A DNA stretch of 64,000 nucleotides, from contig MNCI01001451.1 in assembly GCA_015680685.1 (NCBI GenBank), positions 739,591 to 803,590 on the forward strand, read 5' to 3'. Each line of letters opens with the position of its first letter. Positions within the stretch are counted from its first letter, which is position 1. Source of the DNA: Gnetum montanum (Eukaryota > Streptophyta > Gnetopsida > Gnetales > Gnetaceae). The notes under the pieces were generated by a model. The model saw only the letters and a list, made by a program, of their open reading frames with translations, made no database searches and was not told the DNA's origin. The position numbers were made by a program, and so were the translations under genes. Shown here piece by piece: positions 48,501 through 57,500 of the stretch.

Positions 48501-51500
48501 TTGGGCATGAATAGGGCTAGGATTGGCAAGAGGAGGAGGTAAAGATCATTGTAGAGTTATATGACTTCTATGCAAATGAATAATTCTATTGGAAGCAGAC
48601 GTCTCACATGACCTGGTTAAAGTTGGAAGATTATAATACAAAGGTTTTTCATGTTGTGGCTAAAGCATAAAAAGGAGCTAAGAGAATACACATGATTAGG
48701 ATGGGGGATATAGTCTCCATGAATGAGGATGAGATTGGTGTAGAAATGAAGGATTTTTGGAGACGTATATGGCAGAAGAAGGATACAAGAAAAATATCTA
48801 TGCAGATTAGAAAAGTGCTTAATACTCAAGACAACAACTAATTAATTGTTCTTGCTCCCAGTGAGGAAATGTGGGATGCTATATCCTTGATAAGGATTGG
48901 GAAGGTGCTAGGTCTAGATGGGTGGCCAACAAATTTTTTTAAAGAATTCTACAATCTGCTCAAGGACAATTTGTCGGATGCTTTTAACCTAATGTTGAGG
49001 CAGGGGCATGTACACAAGAAAATTAATTGTTCCATGGTGGTTCTCATCTCTAACTGAGCTGATCCCAATACACCATGTAATTACAAACCCATAAGAGTTT
49101 GCAATACTTTAATGAGGGTATTCTTAAAATTTTGGTGAATTACTTGTCTCCCATGTTGCATAAACTTTTTGGGGAGCATCAGGCGGGGTTTGATCCTAAT
49201 TGCCTCATTCAAGGTTAGATCATCATGAGTCAGGAACTAATGCACTCTATGTCCAAGCATTAATTCCTAGTTATGTTCCTTAAGCTCGATAGAGCCAAGG
49301 CTTATAATTCTCTTTTATGGGATGCATTACTAGAGATTATGCTCAAGGAGGGATTTCATCCTCATTTTGTGATGCTATGCATTAACATTCACTAGACTGG
49401 AGCATACTCTATGGACATTATTGTCAAGTCAAGAGGTTTCTTTAGTCCACATAGGGGTCTTATGGAAGGAGACCCTCTTTCTTGATGTCATGTTATTGTT
49501 GTGACGGACACTCTACAAACAAACTTGGAGGTGGCTAGTGTCAAGGGCATGCAAGTTTGTGGGTTTAGGAGGTTAGTTAATCACTATGCTGATGATACCG
49601 TGCTCACTACTAAGGTGTTAGTTCTTGAAGCCAAAGCTATCAAGAAGGCTTTGGAAAGTTTTGAGGATGAGCATGGGTTGGTGATCAATTCGGACAAGGC
49701 GGCTGCACATTTCTCTGATACTCATCACAATTGGAAAGAGCAATTACAAATATTTTACTTGTGGAAGGGATTTATTTAGAGGATTCATTATAGAGTGTAG
49801 AGTTGGATGTGTATGTTTTCACTAGTAAGGGTAGAGTTCTTCTGGTTTCCACTATATTGGCAGCCATTGCAAGGTATGTTGCCTCTATATCTGTTTGCCC
49901 AAAGTAGGTGGTGTCCTGGGGGTGCCAAAGTTCAAATATTGCATTCTTGCTGGCTAGTTTTGCATTATTCGAAGACTTCAAAATCACGATGATGCAATCT
50001 TGGCTACACTTGTAATGTGAAAATATTCATCATGGTCCTCTTCACTAGCTAACTCTTGTATCTAGTGGGCTCTCTGCAATCATAATAATGTCGTCTTTGA
50101 GTTACATGTGGATCAGAATGGTACTTCGAAAGATCTCGTAATGGCAAAGTATAGGAATATTGATGGCTAGCATAAAATATGACAAGGATGTATAACAAAG
50201 AAAATGAAGATGTTTGGTTGGGTGTGTTCTTAATTCACTGCAACCTGACCATCTTTAAACATTGTGCTCTTTGCATTGACGGGGGTTCCAACACAACAGA
50301 ACATCTCATTTACATGTGTAGCTATAGTTGCCAGGTTGGGGCTCTTGTTGACATTTCTATTGAACAGAGTTATTAGGTGATAGCCTTTGTACCATTGTCG
50401 TGTGGGTCATCTAGAAAATTGGGAATCACGTTGTTTTGTTGGGGTACGTTGTTGTTGACACCCTGAGAATTGCTGTTAATAGTGTGTTGGCTTGAGAGGG
50501 AGATTGTCATGAACATGGGACAAAATTTTACTTTTGAGCCTAATTGTGTTAGCTTCATGTAGAACTAGAAGCTTTTGGAGCTATTGACTACAATTGGTTG
50601 TGATGTCTTGCCATTATTGCAGGGAGGATGGGACCGAAACACAACTACCTTTTTTCAGCACTAATGGGATGCGTATACACAGTTTAGGGGAATAAGGGTT
50701 CTTGTTTCTAAACAAGCTATTCCTAAGGTGTTGGGAATTTTAGTGGATGGTGAAATTGTGTTGTCAACTGCCAAAGGTCTGTGGGATGTGGTTGACTTCT
50801 TTCCCGATAGGGTACCTATGGTGGCAGGTGGTTAAGTTGTGCATTCCTCTTTACTTCCTTTCTAGCAACCAGTTTCTGAAGTTATTGAAAGGTTTCTTGT
50901 GCAGTTAGGGAACATGTCCAAAGTCAATGGAGTGCACTTTGCATTTCTAAAATGCTTGCTTTTGCACCATAGGTTGAATATACTGAGGTATTTTCTCACT
51001 TGCTTGTAGAAGTGACATCCCACCAAGCAAAAATGGAAGTGACTCTTGTTAGCTTTTAGGTAAAAATGATTGTTCAAAAATATTACTAAAAAGGCACAAA
51101 TGGAAAGTATACCCTGTAAGTGTATAGTCAGTTCAGTAATGTATCCTATGGTTTGTATTAGGCTGGACATAGCTCATGTCACTACTATTATAAGTAGATT
51201 CATGAGAAATCTAGGTTGGACACATAAGTAGATTACCATGAAATGGATTCTACGGTATTTAGAGGGAACTCAATCTTACAAGCCACCCATTGGAGGAGGA
51301 AATCTATAGGTGACAGGTTTTGTAGATGCAAATTTCATTGCTAATTTGGACACTAAGCATTCAGTCTCTTATCGATTATGCGTGTATCTTTAGTAGAGGT
51401 GTTGGTTGGTTGTTAGGGTTACATCTGGTAAGTTAGCTAGTTAGATAGACAAAGAATGTTTGAGATTTAGCTTTGAAAAACTATAGGTCTAAGGTTCAAA

Positions 51501-54500
51501 TCACTTTGGAATGAGAAATGAAGTATTCTTTCAAATCTTGGTTTCTTGTAAAATTGAATCCTACAAATGAAATGGATGGATGGATGATTCCTTATCTACC
51601 ATAGAGGCTAAATATGTGACATTGGAAAAAGCTTTGAAGAAATGTTATGGCTTTATAGTTTTCTAACATCTTTGGGCTTTAAACAAAAGAACTATGATGT
51701 AAATTTTTTTAGACAAAGTACATAAAAGATCAATAAATTATCATTTTATTACAGATATCCTAGAAGAAAGATGAATAAATGTGTAAAAAAATTCATACTA
51801 TTAACAATGTTGCTGACAATCTAACAAAGATCCCTGTAATACAGAAAATAATTTTTTTGTAGAAAGCAACTTGAACTAGCAACAACACTAGCTTAAATGA
51901 AATTGGAAAGCGGTGCAGTAGTCCAGTCTTTGTTTTTGAAGTTTGACTAGATTTGTTTCCGAGGGGAGAAATTTGAAAGTGAAGCCAAATCTTTTACGCT
52001 TTGTAAAATCCTTTTTAATATTGTTTTAAAAGGTCATGTCCCTTGTAATATTTAAATTTGTTTTTAAAAGGTTAACCCAAAGTTTTAAAGGGAAATATAC
52101 AAGTTTCTCGAGGAAGGGGGAGGAATCATACATGGACTAAGTTGGTGTAAAAGTTGCAAACTTGAATTGGCCACTGGGCTAACCATTTCCAAACTCGGAA
52201 TGGGCAGATTTTGCTTGCAACGGCAGTCTTAATTGCCATAGCCTGGTTTGTGGCATCTGTGGCATGTCCCCTATAAGCCATGATTAAGAAGATTGATTAG
52301 TTGGTGCACAACTTTATTTGGTCGGGAGAAAGGAGGTAACCACATGCATTTAATTGGGTGGGAAACTATTGCGTGTCCTAGGGAAGCTAGTGGACTAGGT
52401 GTATTTAAATTTGAAGATGAAATCTTGATGGGACATCAACGATTAATGAATCGCCTGCTACAAAACCAGGAGGGGTCTGCTCAATGGATTAAAATAATGG
52501 TCCAGAAATATAGACGTTGGGAAGCAGACCAACATGCCTTGCTGATGTGGAAGACACTTTGTAGGCATGCATAGGGTGTGTTGGGGGATTTTCCGCGACA
52601 ACGTATCCAGGCGAAATACTCTCTTGTTGACGGCTGGAAAAAAAATACGGAGGGGCCAGCTGCTGGAAAAAATTAAGATGTTTATCTGGCTTATTAGCCA
52701 TGATGTGCTTCCTGTGCAGGCTGTTTTGCACCGGTAGGGGTTATGAATTAATGATGAATGCTCATTATGTTCTAACAACCTCGAGACAGTGGCACACTTT
52801 GTTTATCAATGCTCATACATGGTGGACACTTTGCGGGCTATAATGTTGCATGGGCATGTAGGGTTAAGTGGAGATTCTAAGGCGGTGGTAATTCTCTGGG
52901 AGTTGTGGAGAATCTGTAATGGGGTTTCTTTCCAATCGGTGTGTTTACCTCTATTGGCACAAGCTGTGACTAATGATGCTTAGCTCTGGCGGGAAGTGAT
53001 GGCAGCAATGGGTGTGACACCCACGTTTGAGTCGGCATGCACAGTCTACCGTGCAAATCTGAAGCTCTAGTGGCTTGTTGAGGGGGTTGGGTGGGTGAAG
53101 GTCCTCCCTCAGTTGGAGGGGGATTTGGAGTTGGTCAATGACCCCTTTTTTTCCAACTAGACCAGGGATGCTACTTTCCTTCGCAGGGTCAGAATCAAGC
53201 TGATTGAGATGGCATTGGCAATGCATCTGGGGGTGTCGGTGATGGGGAAAATGGTTTTGCCGATGGTGCATGGCCTCTAGGATGCTGAAATGTTTTTAAT
53301 GGCATTGTGCCATGGACGAGTACCGGCCAAGTGCTGAAATTGGTGCTGCCTCTAATTTGGCAATAGATGGCAGAGCTTGTGGACTCTTTCCTGGTCCAAT
53401 CTGGAAATGCATGGAAACCACAAAGTACGCACTTCACCCTGTTGAAGTGTATGTGGCTTGGGCATGGGGTGAACCTGCCAAAGTTTTTCTTGGAGTCACT
53501 TTGCAAGCAACACTGGGGGCAACACTTAGGGTTGATACTTGCTTTATGGTAGGACCTATATTCAGAACAAAACAAAAAGGACCATCAAAATAAACTAAAA
53601 ATAGACCGGAGTGAAATCAAATGTTCAAAAACCAAACCCCTTAGATGGAAAAATTGAGTTGCACTGAATGGTTCATTAACAAATTATACAATTTCTTTTA
53701 AAATCAATACATAACAACAAGCTGCGTTTTCTGATATTATTTGTCTGATACAACATGAAATCAGACGAGCTTTGAATGGTCTATAGATTTGTTCAGTGGT
53801 GAGGAATAAAATGGATGTTAGTAATAACATGTGTGTGAAGGCAAAAGTCATGCAACCTGCAAGTTTATTTTATTTACTAATTAATTTACTTCATCGGCTA
53901 AAAATAATAGTGGCCAGATTAAGCCCACCCAATGACATGTATTATTATTATTATCATTAATTAATTAATTTAGGTTTATAGCCATGTCCTTATTAATCTT
54001 TTTAAAATAATCGCCATCATTGATATCTATGTTTCCATCTCTATTTACACTATTATGGTGTAATTTAAATTCTAGTGGCTCCCTAAGTTTTCACTCCAAA
54101 TAGTTCTCTATTTTGCTATCACCTTACTTTTTTCTAGTTGTCACTTAGGTTAGTGAAATCTCTTAGAAAACTTCTTTCCATGTTCTGTTAATTTTCATAT
54201 CTTCACTACTCGGTGCTCCATTGAACACCGCATTTCTCTGTATTATTAATTATCTTATCATTTGGAGAAGTGAAGAAGCTTCAAATTTGATCGATGGCTT
54301 AAAGACCACATGGAACCCAATGTTATTTAAAACATTTTCAGGTGTAACCGTGATTGGTCCATCTCATGGCATCGTGTTAAAAAATGATCATGAAGTTTGT
54401 ATCGATATTCATCACTTGTTGAGTAAAAAGCTAGCAGTGAACCGTCGATTGATTTACCTTTTAAAAGGTTGGAATACCAACAAGGAACCACGTGACAGAA

Positions 54501-57500
54501 AAGGTCGCATTATTATCAAGTCCAAAGAATATTCTAGCTCATGTTGAAGAACAACTCTATAAAAGTACAATATTGTATTCTATCCATATTGTTGCTAGTT
54601 AAGCATAATTCTGTAATGTTTCTATTTTTGTTTATTATGTTAATATCTGTCATCTGTTTCAATCATAGTTTTGGAGTGCAGATTGGATCAGATTAACTTT
54701 TCAGTCAAAAAAATTTTGGATCACAGGATCATCCTAAATTACCACACACAATCATGTGGAATAATATAGTTATAAAACATTAAAACAATAGGGAGTTTAA
54801 CGATTCCGCAATTCTGTGTCTTCTCAAATTTCCCAAATCACCTGGAATCACATAGAATCATGGTCTCGTCACCCTTTGGAATGATGGAGAGAGTAATTCC
54901 AATCTGTTCCAGGTAGCTATGGTCTCAATTTGCGTTCCTCATTCAATTTTCTATTACTTATGCAAACCATCTGTTCTACAATCTGCTGTTCGTGACGTTC
55001 AATTCAAATCCTCCGCTTGAATTCCTCTAACTTTATCTGAATTTTTTATCAAGTTAAAAGTTTATTCCAAACATTACTAAAGTGTAAAAGGAATCGAACA
55101 ATCATTCATTATTACTGCATGACAAAAGGAAGCGTATGCACAGGTGCCCCGGCATCCTCGTTTGTCTACCAAGCAAACCTCCAAGAATCCTGAACCCAAA
55201 GATCATTACTTTTCCTACTTAAAGGCACCTGTTGGCTTTAATTTTACCATAAATGGGTTTGCAACAACAAATCAAAATTTGTCATAACAGAATTCACAAG
55301 ATGGTTTTGTCCTTTTAAGCAGAAAAGCAGCCTTTGCTTCATTACAGACTACCCCTCCTTGTTTTCCTTGAACAGACCACCTTGAGTTGGGTCAACGTAT
55401 CTCCAGGCTCCTTCATAAGGTATGCCTTACATCCATAATTTTGTTATAGATATACGTTCATAAGCTGATTGCAGCATATCTAAAGTAGACCTCTTTTAGC
55501 AAGTAACAACATGGATACTCCATAAGTAAACATAAGTTACAAATTAAATAAAAAAAATTGAGAAAGGAAACAAAAGACATAATCAAATATTATAATTGTA
55601 TGAAAATTCATCAAATATGAAAATATCTAAAATGTACTGGAACTTCCACTTCTTGTGGTTTCAACTTGATACCAGACAATAGACACATCCGTGCATTTTT
55701 TAGGTAATCATATGCTCTGCACTTACAAAAGCCCATAAATAATAGTGTGCACTCAAAAAGAATTTCTGAATCAATTAGGAGATAAAATATTATATGCCAC
55801 TTTAGTTTTACACGAGAAAAGAAAGAATAAAACCTATATGCTATCATCATACTTATCAACTTGCAAAAGTCCTTCTCCAGATGATAATTTCTCTTCTGGG
55901 TTTTCACTGATTGGGCATGCTGTGTTCTCTGAGGCCTTCCGTATAATATATGGACTAATGGGAAGTTCCTCTGCCTGAAAACAGTTGGAAAAATTATTCA
56001 TTTTGTATGCATGTGTGATCTATATACACGGAAGTTATCACATTACCTTCATTGCACTAAGTAACAGAGCAACACTTCCACATGCACATGGAGAAGCCAT
56101 TGATGACCCATTCATCAACATACGGCGTTGCAGTGTCCATGTCGGGACAGGAGCAACTGCACCACCAGGAGCACTTAAACCCAAATCACCATCTATAGTA
56201 GGACCACGACTGGACCTGTTAGTATTCTATAATCCATATCATCACATTGAATACTTATAAATCTTTCATAAAAACCCATAGCTCAGTTTTAGATCTACAA
56301 ATTTTTATCTAATATAAACAATAAAAAGGCAAAACTCTTCTACTTTAGCTATTCATCTCTATGCCATCAGACTTGGTGAATGCTTAACCATTAGTACAAA
56401 CTCAAACCCTAATTATGTGTATGTAGGAACATGTCTGTGTATGCACATATGTGAAAAGAAATTAAAGTATTAATCACAATATGACATTAACGGTATAAGG
56501 TCTTATGCACAAGCAGTGACACCTAAACAACAGTCACCAGCCAGGAACATAATAAGGATATATAGTTCAAGCTCACCCTCAAACCACATAAATAAGAGCT
56601 ATATCAACCTTCTAAATACCCCTGCATTGAAGCTAGAGATGGCGATACTTGCAACCAAAATGAGTCATCACCAAATTTATAAGTACCATCAGTCTTCTAC
56701 ATACAGCTTAGTAGTTAATGCATCTGTCGCCCTCTGCAGGGACCTAGGCTTGAACCCCAATGCTGTCACTTATCACTATTGCAATGTTTGGTTGTGTAAC
56801 AGAAAATTATAGGTGTCATTAGAACTGAACACTAGGTCATTTAAATAACTAAAACCATGCAGCAGCCAATTTTGCAAAGGGAAATATTATACATGGTGCC
56901 CTGGCTTCTTGCTAGCCCATCGTTTATAATGCTTACTTAAAAAACTTGTCATATTATTTTTTACATGTAGGTGAAATTTGAATTAGCAGCATTCCTTTTT
57001 GAAAATTTCCCAGCACCTGAAAAATATGCAACTACATTCCCATGCCATGTATAGTAAATATAGTTAACGTAAACATTGTTCAAGCTAGCAAAAAGTTTGC
57101 ATTTGAAAGTTTTGCTAAGGCTTCCTCACCATAGTTTCCCATTTCTATCACCCTGAACATGGAGACACATGTTTGGGCCAATGTTTTTTCTTAAGTCTTT
57201 TCTTTAAATTGAGTAGGTCAATAACATAGTTTGCTGAATCAATAATCTAGATTTATAGGAATTTCGTTTGGTTGTGAAATTGACACTTTTCTCGGTATAC
57301 CTGTTGTTTATTGAATTGGTCATTTAGGGCCAATGGTTTTCCCAAGTCTTTTCTTTAAACTGAGTAGGTCAATAACATTTTTTGCTGAATCAATAATCTC
57401 GATTTATGGGGAATTTGGTTTGGTTGAGAAATTGACACCTTTCTCAGTTTACCTGTTGTTTGTTGAACTGGTCATTTAGATTCATGTGGAATTTAGCGAA

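Larger units (their letters stand above)
45600..51030 (+). mobile_element. LINE-B, nearly full-length but heavily decayed
   Basis: Plus strand, in order: an ORF1 DUF4283-like region (46050-46240 [28 protein letters not shown]; then [12 protein letters not shown]), an endonuclease (47690-48300; TNFYDPKG, a GDFN-like word, TKIDWV), a reverse transcriptase (48869-49790; [38 protein letters not shown]), a zinc finger (50179-50376; [15 protein letters not shown]) and the conserved C-terminal domain (50640-50990; [50 protein letters not shown]). Stops and frameshifts are frequent. It ends before the copia remnant at 51095, so its coiled coil and J-like part are missing. It lies sense in intron 12 of the host gene. 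Confidence 0.85.
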
